The notes under the pieces are model-generated. The model was not told the origin of the DNA and searched no databases. It worked only from the letters and a program-made list of their open reading frames with translations. From Lineus longissimus (taxonomy: Eukaryota > Nemertea > Pilidiophora > Heteronemertea > Lineidae), in NCBI RefSeq assembly GCF_910592395.1, contig NC_088322.1, forward strand, positions 9,853,431 to 9,917,430: DNA of 64,000 nucleotides, given 5' to 3'. Positions 12,199 through 23,645 of the stretch are shown piece after piece. The position numbers and the translations under genes were made by a program. The stretch's first letter is position 1, and each line of letters begins with the position of its first letter.

Positions 12199-15100
12199 AT
12201 GGGAAGTTCGTCGTCGAAATTTCGTAAACACTTACAACATGGCGATGAGTATGCGGCATTGCAATTGTACAATAACAACTCGGACCTTCGTAAGGCGCTG
12301 GATCCTAATCTGTCCTATGGTGAATCGTATTGTCACGATACGCCGCTTCACTTCGCGGCCAGACATGCTATGAAGTCGTTACTAAGGTAGGCATCATGAG
12401 CCCAAGTAATTGGGAACAATTTTACACAAGGAAAGGTAGATCTATAACAGGGATTAATCATCTTGGTTCCATTCATTGACCCATCCATTTTTCTTGGGGC
12501 TGACAAATGCTGTCCTCAATAAATCAGATGTCCTGCTATAGAGGCCAAATTCAGTTCTCTACTTGAATTACTAAGTAAACTCACTAGTACGGTATTCTCG
12601 TGGATGCCATCCCGTCATGTGCTGCAGTCAAACTTGATAAATCAGGTCAATCCAGTTTATTTAGAACGGCGTAACACGACACCAGTTGCTCATCATACTC
12701 AATAATTCAGGTACTGATCATGAATTGACTGATCACAAATCACAATACCAAGTACAGTTGGATATTTGAATTGGCAAATACTGCACTAAAATATGCAATG
12801 GTGTAGAGACCAGAACAGACTTGGAAAATTATTTATGTAAAAAAATTGAGAATACTCCAACTCTATGGCGTTTAAATTCCAGGATATTTCTCTACGAACT
12901 TGGCGGTAACCCTAACAAGAAGAACACACGCAATGAGACCTCCCTCCACTCCGTGTGCATGGTGGCAAACACTCGTTCGTTCACGGTTCAACAGCGTCGA
13001 CTTGAGTGCCTCACTTTGATTCTGCAATGGCGGGGAGCGACGCTGAAAGAGGGCGACGTGGAGAAGATAGACATCGGGGCTCAAGACGAGGTAGGGAGGA
13101 ATGAATCTTCTTTGTTGCATTTTAGTTATGACATCCAGTTGTGAAAATCAGTTTCATGATATAATGAATAGTTCCCTTATCTGATTTGTTGTCAACAGTT
13201 AAACAGTTTAAGTCTGCTGGCTAGGATGAGCTTTTGCCCGAGTCGTGAACGGCTTATCAGGCCAGAGCTCATCCTGGATTCCATAAAGCATAAAGGACTA
13301 TGAGCATCAGTCCCTCTGAATAGGGTGCTGGTCCATCACAGATTACTTCCCAGGGAAGCCTGGTACCCATCTGTACTCCTAAGACTGCAGTCTTGGATGA
13401 GCTATTGCTCTTGAAGTCGCAAAGGGATCATCAGGGCAGAACTCATCCTGGATTCCATAAAGCATGAACGACAAGGGGCTGTCTTTCTAGGTCCAATACT
13501 GCACTTCGGTAGATGATGAATTGTTGGATTTTTTATAAAATCTTTATCATTTTTGTAGAAAATGAACACGGCCCTCCATTATGCCGCTGCGTCTGGCTTG
13601 ACGAGATGTGTAGAGGTAAGTAAAGTAAACAAACAAAATAGTGTAAAATTCGAGTAAGATAGTCCAGCATTTACAGTAGGTTGCTCATTGCATAACCCTT
13701 TAACCTTTGAAGTCCATTCAATACTGTACTCAATCGTTCTCCGCTGGCCATTTCCAGCCCTTGTCAATTTCATCCCCAATAGGTTCTGTACTCTATTGTC
13801 AATTAGGTTATCACTGCCACCTTTTGGCAGTAAAGTGCCTTATTGTAAATGTTTCTCACTCTTCCAGCTGCTCGTCGCGTACCAGGGACCCTTGTTTGTG
13901 GAGAACGCCCAGCGTCAGACGCCCTGTGACTGCGCCGAGAAATGTACACATAGCAACATTGCACTTTACCTGGAATCCAAGATGGTGTTTAGTGTAAGTA
14001 CTCTAATGAGGTGTGTCTTGAGGAAATGCCAAGCCAGTACTTGTAGTGCTAAAGATAATACGTTGAAATTTTGTAAAACCTTTGTGTGCATTTTCCAATA
14101 CATCTCAGAACAACTCAGATGCCTGTCGGTCCCGGTATACTCAAGTGATAGAGGGGTGGCACCACGGGTGAGTGTTGGCCTTGTGATCGGGAGGTCCCAA
14201 ATTCGACATCTTTTCGGTGCCACTTTGTAGCTCTTTGTAGTTGCCTGAAGTGTCCTTGCGTACACTTGATTGTGGCTGCCCTTGGTTCTCCAGAAAGGTT
14301 ACTGGATAGGCTGGGTAGTAATGTTTGCCATTGTAAAGCACTTTGAGACAGTAGATGATACAGTGAATAGTGCCATAAAAAACACTTTTATTCATCTTAA
14401 ATCCGTCTTTGTTACAGAATGACAACAATGGTGAACAGGATGAAGATATAGATGCTTTGATTGATGAAATCAATAATCAAGAGGTAAGGTGTCCTTTTGA
14501 GTGCTGCTGCATGTGTCGTATACAAAATGAGACGTTTACTTATACAAAAACAAGGGGCAGATTGGGGGCTGTTGAGGGCCTTCAGCAACAAGTTTTTGCT
14601 CAAGAGGGAGAGAGATTTTGAACGAGTGTTTTAGGTCACGCGTTCCGTTTATCATCTCATATAACACAAGGGAAACCCTTGGACGGGTTCTTGTTGCAAC
14701 CGACTCATTTAGCGGGTCAAGATGTCTTGACTCCAAAACCCCGATTGGCACCCCTCTAAAACCTAAAAACTTAAAACGAAAACACTGATGGCTCCACTCC
14801 CCTTCTGGCCTAAGTCCTGACACTTTTCATTTTGCAGGCATACAGTGGGTTGCGGGCACAGGATCTGCAGGAGGCCAAGGACCAGCTCCTTGTGGAGACC
14901 TCAGACATGCTGAGGGTGCCGCTGTTCACAGCCGAGGCCTTACTGAGGAACTATGGTTCGTGATTTACATGTTCAATCTTCTCAGTTTGTTTTTCGATAA
15001 AACACGCCGACGGGCATCGAAGAGGCCACATTACAGATGGAAGAGTCATGCTGACAAGTTCCAACAGCTTCCCATGAGTCATGTCATGAGATCTATGTGC

Positions 15101-18100
15101 CCCATGTTTTTTGCAAGGCGCAGTTCATGGTCACTAGGGTATGCTTATTGAGACCTGTGAAAAGTCATAATTTTTTTAATTTTCCACAGAATGGTCCCGA
15201 GAGCAACTCCTCGAGGCTTGGATGGAAGATGCCATCGCGTGTTGTGAGAAGTGTGGTGTGACACCGCCCCCCAGTATCTTCGTGGAGAAACCCGGGCTTT
15301 CCGAGCTTCATCATGCGGAGCTGAGTTTACAGAATCGAAGCATGGGTCATATGGAGATTGTGGTAAGTGTTTAAGCTGATCGTGAGTGAGGTTGTGTGGC
15401 CAGGTGCGAGATGGAAAACCACGCCCAAAAAACTTAAAGCGTGCTATCTTGACATCGTATTTTCATCGATTAAGCAGCGTTGTTGCCAATGATTACATGT
15501 AGAATTGATATTGTAGTTCCATCACCACTTGAATGGGACAACCTTCACATGTTTATGTCCTTCCCTTGTGACCTCGACCTTCCTTTATGACCTCGACCTT
15601 CCCTTATGACCTTGACCTTCCCTTTTAGTGCGACATCTGCGCGAGTCTCATCCCTGGCACGGAGGAACCAGTCGACATGTCATGTGACCACCAGTTCTGC
15701 CGGGGATGCTGGGAGCGATACCTGAATGGTAAAATACAGGAAGGCGAAATTCACAATATCATGTGTCCGGCGTTTGATTGCGGCAAACTCGTGCCGGTCG
15801 AGCTGATTGAGACGGTTGTGTCACGTGACATGGCCAGGAGGTACCTACAGTTTGATATAAAGGTAGGAACATTTTAGAAAGTCCCATTTGGTAAATGAAC
15901 TTCTGCAGAAAACTTGCACCTCCCACATTTGTGGGCAGAAGAGTATTTGAAGACATTTTTTGATATTGTTCGATTCCAATGATCCTGCAACGTCAGTGCA
16001 AATGAGCGATTTTTGTTGCATGGGAAGATAATATTGCAGATCATCGCAATTTAGTCACTCGTTAATGAAGGGCACTTTTGATAGAAGAAGATATTAGGGT
16101 CCATGAAGACTATTTTGATCAAGAGAGATCAAGGCACAGTTAATATGTTTAACGATTCAGTTGTCTGTCTGTCTGCATGTTTACTTTAATACACCACGCC
16201 AGGGCTTTGTTGACACAAAAATAAACATGTCATGCATTTTGTTTTGCAGGCTTTTGTTGACAGTAACCCTAACATCAAATGGTGTCCGTATCCCGCTTGT
16301 GGCCGGGCCGTCCGGCTGCCTGAGAATGAGACAACATCGCCGACTGGAATAACGGGAATGAGGATGTCCGGTGACACATCACATGCGGTTGACTGTGGCA
16401 ATGGACATTATTTTTGTTGGTGAGTCCACTGTTCTTGCAAAAAAAATTATGAAAAAAAATCTTTTTTGAATTTTAAAAACTTTGACTTATGAATCAGGTG
16501 CCTTATTTCACACCTTGTTCATGACTGTGCTTAAAATGTGGTTTTCCTAATTTTTACTATTTTCTGTTAATCGTGTACCACAAAGGCTGTTTGACTCCCG
16601 GGCGTGGAACTTTGTGTGAAGGTCATGCAAGGGCTAAAGATAATGTCAAAAAAAGCTGGAGTTGAAACCTTGGTGATAGTTAATTTCATTAACATTTTCA
16701 TGGGTTGCACATTTTTTTGGTCACCCTGTATATGTAGCGCTGACCTTTGCCAGCAACATTTTAACTTACTTAAATTGTTTCATTGTTGTGTATTTTAGGG
16801 AATGCCTTGGTGACGCCCATGAACCATGCAGTTGTGAACACTGGAACAAATGGTTTGAGAAGATACAGGAGGTCAAGCCAGAGGAATGTAAGTCTCCGTC
16901 ATCAGAAGTTCTCCAAATATCTCCCTGCTTAACTTTCATAAAATTAGTATTTGATACTTATGTAATTCCTACTAAATAATTTGCTTAGACTCATGAAATA
17001 TTTGGAGACAAGTGCATTTTTCTCTCATGTTTTGAGTGACCAACCCACTGGGGGAAACCGAGCCTGCCACAATGATCTCTGCCTTGTCATCATCTCTGAA
17101 CCATGCCAAAACCATGACCTTATTGTGGTGCATCAACACGCTAAACCCTGAAACTCCTCGAGTTGCCTCCTTTAATGTATTTTGCCCCAACTTCCTAGTG
17201 ACCAACACTGAAGAAGAGACGGAGCATGCTGCCAACTACCTATGGCTGGTGACCAACTCTAAACCATGCCCCAACTGCAAGTCTCCAATACAGAAGAATG
17301 AGGGATGTAACCACATGAAGTGTTCTAAGGTACGTACAGGCTTTTGTCCAATTTCTGGACGAAATCGTGGAAAAAATCTTTGTAGTGAAAGTGTAGTGTA
17401 GTGAAGTGTAGTGAAGTGTAGTGTAGTGTAGTGTAGTGTAGTGTAGTGTAGTGTAGTGTAGTGTAGTGTAGTGTAGTGTAGTGTAGTGTAGTGTAGTGTA
17501 GTGAAGTGTAGTGTAGTGTAGTGTAGTGTAGTGAAAGTGTAGTGTAGTGAAAGTGTAGTGTAGTGTAGTGTAGTGTAGTGTAGTGTAGTGAAAGTGTAGT
17601 GTAGTGAAAGTGTAGCGTAGCGTAGCGTAGCGTAGCGTAGGTTAATTAGTGTAGGTTAATTAGTGTAGGTTAATTAAGAGACCTACTGCACAGGTCTAGT
17701 TCTGTAGTACAGCCATAAAAAGGTGGTAACATCCTGTGGCGTTTTAACGTAATCCCACATGCGATGCGTGCGCGGTTATCTAATCTTTGTTCTGGTTTTA
17801 CTGTTTCTTTTCAACCGTTTTTGTCGATTTCAGTGCAAGCATGATTTCTGCTGGGTGTGCCTGGAGGCCTGGAAGAAACACAGCTCAGCTACGGGAGGAT
17901 ATTTCCGCTGCAATCGCTACGAGGTGGTCAAGAGGAATGAGGAGGACTCATGTGAACTCAAGTCGGAGGTAAAAAAATATGGTTTTTGAGTCTCTTGATT
18001 TGCAACTGGTCCTTTTAGTATCTACCACCACCTCCACAGGGATAGTGGTGTAATAAGGAGGCCCATAATTTGTTTATCTTTGGACGAATTTTTGGCGTCG

Positions 18101-21100
18101 GGTCTGAATTCCAAGAATGTAAGACAGTTCTGAGCAATGCTCTGTGCCTTTGGCGAAACAGTAAACCACCAAATTTTGTTTTGTTTTTAGGCTGAGGCCA
18201 AGAACCGTCGGATGCAGGAACTGAATCGCTTCATGCACTATTATTCAAGATACAAGAATCATGAACACAGTTACAAGGTCAGTAGCGTGAGGTTTGGGAT
18301 TATCTCTTCAATCAAAATTGCCAGCTGCAGCCCAGGCCTACCACTACTGATAAGGGCTAAGGAGGGGATGCCTTGTCCCTGACTGGGCTCCTGACCTCAC
18401 TCTTGTTGTTGTACATGTCATCAAGGTGTAGTTTCCAAATCATCCTTTTCATACTTGTATTTTTTTTCCGTTCTGGAACCTTGCTCACACCATCCCACTT
18501 TCTCTCCAGCTTGAAGAACCTCTACTGAGCACAGCCAAGGAGAAGATGATGATACTCGCTAGAGCCGTCACGGACCCAGAGACGGCCAACACCGAGACCA
18601 AGTTTGTAGAAGATGCCGTCAGACAATTGCTGAAGGCGAGACGCGTATTGAAATGTTCGTACATCTATGGGTTCTACCTTGACGACTCCGGGTACAAGAA
18701 AACGATATTTGAATTCATGCAGGCAAGTATATCTAAATGAAATTCAAATTAAACGTCTTTGCTCTACTTCTTGGTATGCCATGATTCTTTCCTGCTCGGA
18801 GTAGAATAGAATAGAAAGATAGAAGAGAATTGTGATTTAGTTCTCACAATAATGCTTTTTACTTTCAGACTGAACTTGAAGAGTGCTTGGAGAGTCTCTC
18901 ACAAATGATCGCCCGGCCGTATCTCCGGACCCCTCGTGGTCGCATCATACAGACGTCAAACCTGGTCCAGCGTAAACGCCACGAGTTCGTGACGGCCATC
19001 AGTAAGGGGTTAATCCCTCCGGATACCTCGCCAAACTTTAGGAAGAAGAGGAGGAAGGACCTGGATGTGAGTGTTGCGATAGGCTTTCTTTTGTCCAAAC
19101 CACTTTTGCTATGGTCTTTAATGAATACAGCGTGTCCCAAAACTCTATGCATGACTTTGGTAATTGTGCGTTAGTGTCAGCTTTTCGTTAATTAGTTGTG
19201 AGTCCTGGTATGGGGTAGAGTGTATCACATCCAGTCGGTGGTTGAATAGGCCTGGTTGTTAGAAAGCATGTTAGCTTATAACATCATGCTGACATGTTGT
19301 TTCATGTTCATCAATGCACATGTAACAACATGTCAGCATGATAAAGAAATCAAGGGCCCGGTTTTAGAAAGCACTTTCGCTCATAACATCCTGTTGACAT
19401 GATCTTACATGTGCATTGATGAACATGAAACAACAGGTCAGTATGATGTTGTGAGCTAACATGCTTTCTAACGACGGGACCCTGCTTTAGGGAAATATGT
19501 CTGACTCGAGGTTGTCATTCCAGGAGGATCTAAGGAAAGCCCTGCTGGCATCGATCCAGGATATTGACCCCAATAACCCTTGGGTCAAGGACAAATCAGG
19601 TCGACATACCAACGTCGCTGCATATCTTGATTGGCCTGTTGATGATAGCGAAGACGACTCCGACTCTGAACAGCTCGGGACGCCACCTGCCAGTGGTAAG
19701 TATAATTAGAGTGTTGGAAGTTTCACTTTCTTATGTTGTACTCTTTATAATGTGTCCCTATGCTCCAATCATCAAAATCGGGGGTTTTTTTTAACATGTT
19801 CACTTCTTATAAACTTGACTGTTGTCTTTCACTTCTCTCTTGAAGATGTGAGCATCGAAAGAAGTCTTTAACGGCAGAAATTCCTATATCTCAAGTCTCT
19901 TTTCTAGCCATGGTTGGCGGTTGTGTGAGGCGAGGTTGCATGAAACCGCGCGCCCAGAACCCGAGGACGGGCGCACCACATGATCACTGCAGTTTACGCT
20001 GTATGAAACTCGATCGCCTGGATCGATCGGAAAGCGAAGGCGACTCGGATAAGAACTCGCCATCTCATCAGGGTACTGGTAAGGCCGTACTGCAAATTTT
20101 TACGTGTTTTGTCTTCGTCTACATTTGTTTTTCTGTCACAATGGTCTGGCGCCAAGCAGCGCCCTGCAAAGTTGACCTCCACAAGCATTGTTTACAAACT
20201 CTTCGGCTTTGCCTAATATATCTGCTCAATTTTCAGATGTAAAACTAGGCAGATAGAATGGAGACATCCATATGATAACTAATGCTGAGGACTTCTATGT
20301 TGCAGTAAAAGTTCATCTCCAGAACTAATGTTTACAAGTTCTAAGGCGTTTCGCTCAATAAGGCTGCTCAATTTTCAGACGCAGACCCGGCCGAGTACTT
20401 CACAGATTACCAGATGGATTTGCTTCGGGCAATGGAGATGTCGCGACTGCAGTTCATCCGCGAGATGGGTGGGATCTCGGCTGCTCTACCGGGACAACTC
20501 CCAGCACCCGTTGACGAGCCCACTCCCCTGCCACCCACTCCCCCAACTGGGGCCAAGGACTTCCTGGAGGCTGGTCCCTCCATGACCCCTGGTGGTAAGT
20601 CGCCGAAACAACGTCCCCGATCTGTCGAGGAGCAGTTAGAGGAAATGGATACTGACTTTCAGCGGGCACTCATACTCTCTCGGTTGTCAATGATAGCGGA
20701 ACCGACCCCTGCGCCCCCTGGTAAGTTATGACATAACTAACCAAAGTGATGTCTATACCTCACCGACCGAAGTTATGCACTCGCATGAATGTGAATTCCA
20801 AAGAATACATTCATGTATGTGCGTAACTGAATACAAAATCTGGACCGCATGTTCAAACTTTTGCCGATCGTAGCACCGATTCTAAGTCCTCGAGGGATTG
20901 TTTCAAGTGTGGCCAGGCCAGGTTCAGTAAAATTGACCTCGGGAATTGATATTGACTTCACAGGTATAACATTCAAAGGAGGAGGAAATTACAAGTGTAT
21001 TCCCCAACTTTAAAGCCTCTGAATTATTGAAAGTTGGTGTACATATTTATTTGATTGTACAGTGGAACCTCCCTTAGCGGACACCTCTCTATTAAGGACA

Positions 21101-22493
21101 ACTTATCTATTAAGGACGCTACTTTTGGTCCCAAATTGGTTGTTTCCATTCAATTTGACCTATCTAATAAGGACACCTCTTTATTAAGGACAGCACTGAG
21201 GGTGACCTTGATAGAGAGGTTCTACTGTACATTATTGTGCGAAGTTGGTTGGACCATATCTAACTCAGTTGTTTTTTACCATCTTTTACAGAAGAGGACA
21301 AGGAACTTAAACTCGCCATAGAACTATCTCTCAAAGAGACACCAGATGGGGAAACTGACCAATCAAAACAATCGGATATATCATGTGACTTACCTAAGGT
21401 GCCTACAGACGTGATAGAATCATGCAACAATGCTAAGATCCGTGCGTCTGGTGTGAAAAGTTCAAATAAAAACAATGAGTGTGTAGTGGACCAATCCCCT
21501 GACACGAATTTGTGTATACGTGCACCCCGCTTAGCCCGGACTCCCTCTCCAATGTTCGAAGGAGAGAAAAGTGATTATTTAGGAGCCTGCGGTGGCGCCA
21601 CTGGTGGCTATGAACCAAATCAATCGCCATCGCAGAAATTACTATCAATGGAGCCTTCGGCCATGTTGGAAACCTCGTTCGTACCAAGTGCCATAGGAAG
21701 TTCACAGTTTGGACCAATCAAGGACTTGTCCGTGGCGAATATCTCATCATCAGATCGCGACAAAACGGAAGACTTCAAAAACAAAACATTCAGTGATATA
21801 TTTGCTCGGAATGAGAGGAACTCTGGCAAGTCTGTTAATCTGACATCTGAGAATCAGATACGGCGCTCCAAAGAGAAAGAGCCACGATCGGTCTGCCCCG
21901 AGCAGATATCACTCAAGTTCGACAATGTGGGTAAGAAAAACAAAAATGAAGCGGTCACACTACGCCGTCAACGCAAAGAGGAGGACAAACACCAGATGCT
22001 GTACAGGCGTCATAGCACCAGCCATGCCGAGGACCAGGGGAAATCAAATATCGGTAGACAACGGTATTCTGATCTCAGCGAGGGATCGCTACACTGCACG
22101 CCGCGCCGGACTCAGCAGACGAAAGGTCGTGAGTGGAAGTGTTACTCTTATACCGGTTATGAACCGGATACGAGTGATATCTGGGTGCCGCGTGTCGATT
22201 CGAACCGTATGCCCCCGCCACCCCCTCCACCACCACCACAAGCCAAAGCTGCACACAAGGAATCAAATGTCGAAGCGATGCTGAAGAAACTCATTTTACC
22301 GCAGGATGATGAGAATGAGGTGTTTTACGATATGTCGAATAAAGATGGCGCTACTATCGTTGAGCAGTGGGATCACTCACCGCAGCGTAGTCCTCGCACT
22401 CGTAGCCCGCGGCCACCGAGCATGAGCAGGCGGCGAAGTCATGACGACGATGACGATGACAGCGATAACTTCCCTGGTGCTGTGTTTGTGTAA
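12199..22493 (+). CDS. ANKIB1: ANKIB1: ankyrin-repeat and RING-between-RING E3 ubiquitin ligase, complete, 19 coding exons
   Basis: Exons: 12199-12386, 12883-13090, 13559-13615, 13868-13993, 14418-14483, 14838-14955, 15190-15362, 15629-15862, 16250-16419, 16799-16887, 17199-17329, 17834-17968, 18191-18277, 18510-18722, 18869-19066, 19524-19695, 19908-20078, 20379-20720, 21292-22493. All phases match, giving 1359 residues. An in-frame TGA at 12181 precedes the start, which has a good context (AAAATGG). The N-terminus MGSSSSKF fits N-myristoylation. Ankyrin repeats lie at about 50-180 (motifs [21 protein letters not shown]). RING1 starts at residue 313 (CDIC...CDHQFCRGC), the IBR follows ([13 protein letters not shown]...CGNGHYFCW), and RING2 is at about 500-540 with the expected thioester Cys513 in EGCNHMKC. 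Ariadne-type RBR ligases take ubiquitin from an E2 onto that Cys. The C-terminal half holds a Cys/His cluster (794-820), three UIM-like motifs (about 852-868, 933-950, 960-976), a polyproline run, an Arg/Ser-rich acidic tail and the terminus GAVFV. The family call rests on recognised similarity to vertebrate ANKIB1 across the N-terminus, RBR and Ariadne-like helices. Confidence 0.97.
13222..13470. repeat. Degenerate tandem repeat in ANKIB1 intron 2
   Basis: Two copies about 170 bp apart share GGATGAGCT near the left end and ATCCTGGATTCCATAAAGCAT near the right end. Within each copy GGATGAGCT...AGCTCATCC can pair as a hairpin. It is non-coding. Confidence 0.6.
15570..15628 (+). repeat. 19-bp minisatellite forming the 3' splice site of ANKIB1 intron 7
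   Basis: Three consecutive 19-bp pyrimidine-rich units (consensus GACCTCGACCTTCCCTTAT) run directly into the AG at 15627-15628 before the RING1 exon, with a part unit upstream near 15558. The repeat therefore supplies the polypyrimidine tract. Confidence 0.85.
17389..17640. repeat. TGTAG pentanucleotide microsatellite in ANKIB1 intron 11
   Basis: About 250 bp of (TGTAG)n with scattered TGAAG and AAGTG variants, ending in several GTAGC units. A short run of GTAGGTTAATTAGT (about 14 bp, near 17638-17680) follows. It starts 60 bp after the exon that carries the catalytic Cys. Confidence 0.95.
18721..18868 (+). other. ANKIB1: GC-AG intron of ANKIB1 (intron 14)
   Basis: The exon ends ...ATGCAG at 18722 and the intron begins GCAAGT, ending TTTCAG at 18868. 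Using the nearest GT, four bases downstream, would put a TGA in frame at once, and the GC-AG join restores the expected FMQTELEE sequence. A strong AG|GCAAGT consensus is what is known for rare GC donors. The intron itself is 18723-18868. Confidence 0.88.
19253..19480. repeat. Inverted-repeat element in ANKIB1 intron 15
   Basis: The left arm (GTTAGAAAGCATGTTAGCTT... then CATGTTCATCAATGCACATGTAA) returns as its reverse complement at about 19404-19475. Inner parts repeat TAACATCATGCTGACATG-like sequence on both sides. This looks like a MITE or foldback remnant; no coding capacity is seen. Confidence 0.8.
19908..20078 (+). other. ANKIB1: ANKIB1 exon 17 encoding a Cys/His knuckle
   Basis: Residues 794-820 read [17 protein letters not shown] followed by [10 protein letters not shown], i.e. 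C-x4-C-x13-H-x-H-C-x3-C. The spacing of Cys and His suggests a small zinc-binding knuckle. From memory, vertebrate ANKIB1 has a different sequence at this position. The flanks are acidic and serine-rich, probably disordered. Zinc binding is inferred from residue spacing only. Confidence 0.6.
21059..21233. mobile_element. MITE, CAGTAGAACC family, copy in ANKIB1 intron 18
   Basis: Termini are TA|CAGTGGAACCTCCC and GAGGTTCTACTG|TA, giving a TA target-site duplication as expected for Tc1/mariner-mobilised elements. About 172 bp. Confidence 0.9.
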
Positions 22494-23352
22494 TGTTTGC
22501 CTTATGCTGGCCGGGATACTTGTACAATTCATATAGGAATATATATCAACACCTTGGGTGCCTAGTGTTGTCGATATTATAGGTTGTGAGGAATTGAAAA
22601 ATCTGGTATTTTGGAAAGCTTTTAAAAAAGCGCTTTTTTTCATTGAAAAGTACAAGAAAATCAACAGAGAGGTGTAATCTGGCGTCAGTGAATATCCAAA
22701 AGCTAAGATCTTGCCGAATCTATTTCATAAAATTTTTAGCGATTATTTCTTTTCGAATCTCTAGGCACCAATCCAATATGTTTGTGGACCACTGGCACCC
22801 AAAGGTGTTCACAAGTGCTTGGGATAAATTGGCATGGGATTCTGTAAACTGGCAAATATTTTTTACAAAAACTTCTGAAAATGATTATTATATTCACATT
22901 TTGTACTTTTGCAGGTAACGAAATTTCCTTCGGTTTTCCCAAACAAAAAAAAGAAAAATTTGCAATTTTATTTTTGCAAATCTAGGTTATTTGCGAAATC
23001 TTAAAAAAAACATGGCTTGTTGAAGTTAAGCCGCTTACAGTTTTCCAAGCATTATTCTCATGCACTTAATTGATCTTAAAATGTATTATCGACTCTCGAA
23101 ATCATGTGAACATTTTAAAATGACCTGATATTGGGTAGTGCAATTTTCAGAAAAAAGTGCCCATGAATCTTAGCTGTGTTACATTGTAGTGTTAGTGTGT
23201 AAACGAAATGAAATATTGTTGTCCTTGTTCATTGCGTGTGGACATTTTCTTGAATTGATTTATTTTTTTCGTGCCGTGCTCTCTCAAGTATTCCTGTTCG
23301 GCTCGGTTTATGTAGGATTCATGTTGTAACGCTTCACTTGTCGACTGTCTCT

Positions 23353-23545
23353 AGGGCAATTTACACGGGACCACACCAGATCAGACCAGGTCTGATCAGA
23401 TCACAATGCTCACGACGTCATGAATGATGTAAGTCTTGTAATGACGTTTGTACATTGAACCAGACCAGATCACATTCGTGCATGTTTACACGGCAGACCC
23501 ATCCGTATCGATCTAGATTGGTATGGTCCCTTGTAAATGGCCCTC
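23353..23545. mobile_element. MITE-like element with 26-bp inverted ends
   Basis: The left end AGGGCAATTTACACGGGACC is matched on the opposite strand by AGGGCCATTTACAAGGGACC at the right; an internal short palindrome (GATCAGACCAGGTCTGATC) lies near the left end. Confidence 0.8.
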
Positions 23546-23645
23546 CTGATCACTGGCACGAGTTGTGGGGCTACATGTATAAGTGACAAATGAACCACAT
23601 GTTGTCCACTCTTGGAAATGACTTGTTTATTCTTAATGATCATCA

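Noticed and set aside
17036-17198. Open frame upstream of ANKIB1 exon 11 as extra coding sequence
   Set aside because: The phase from exon 10 fits the acceptor at 17198 and yields a sequence that matches the family; the upstream part has no acceptor in phase and is not family-like.
20593-20600. GTAAGT in ANKIB1 exon 18 as a splice donor
   Set aside because: The reading frame stays open beyond it, encodes a further UIM-like motif, and ends at a phase-1 donor at 20720 that joins exon 19 correctly. Alternative use remains possible.
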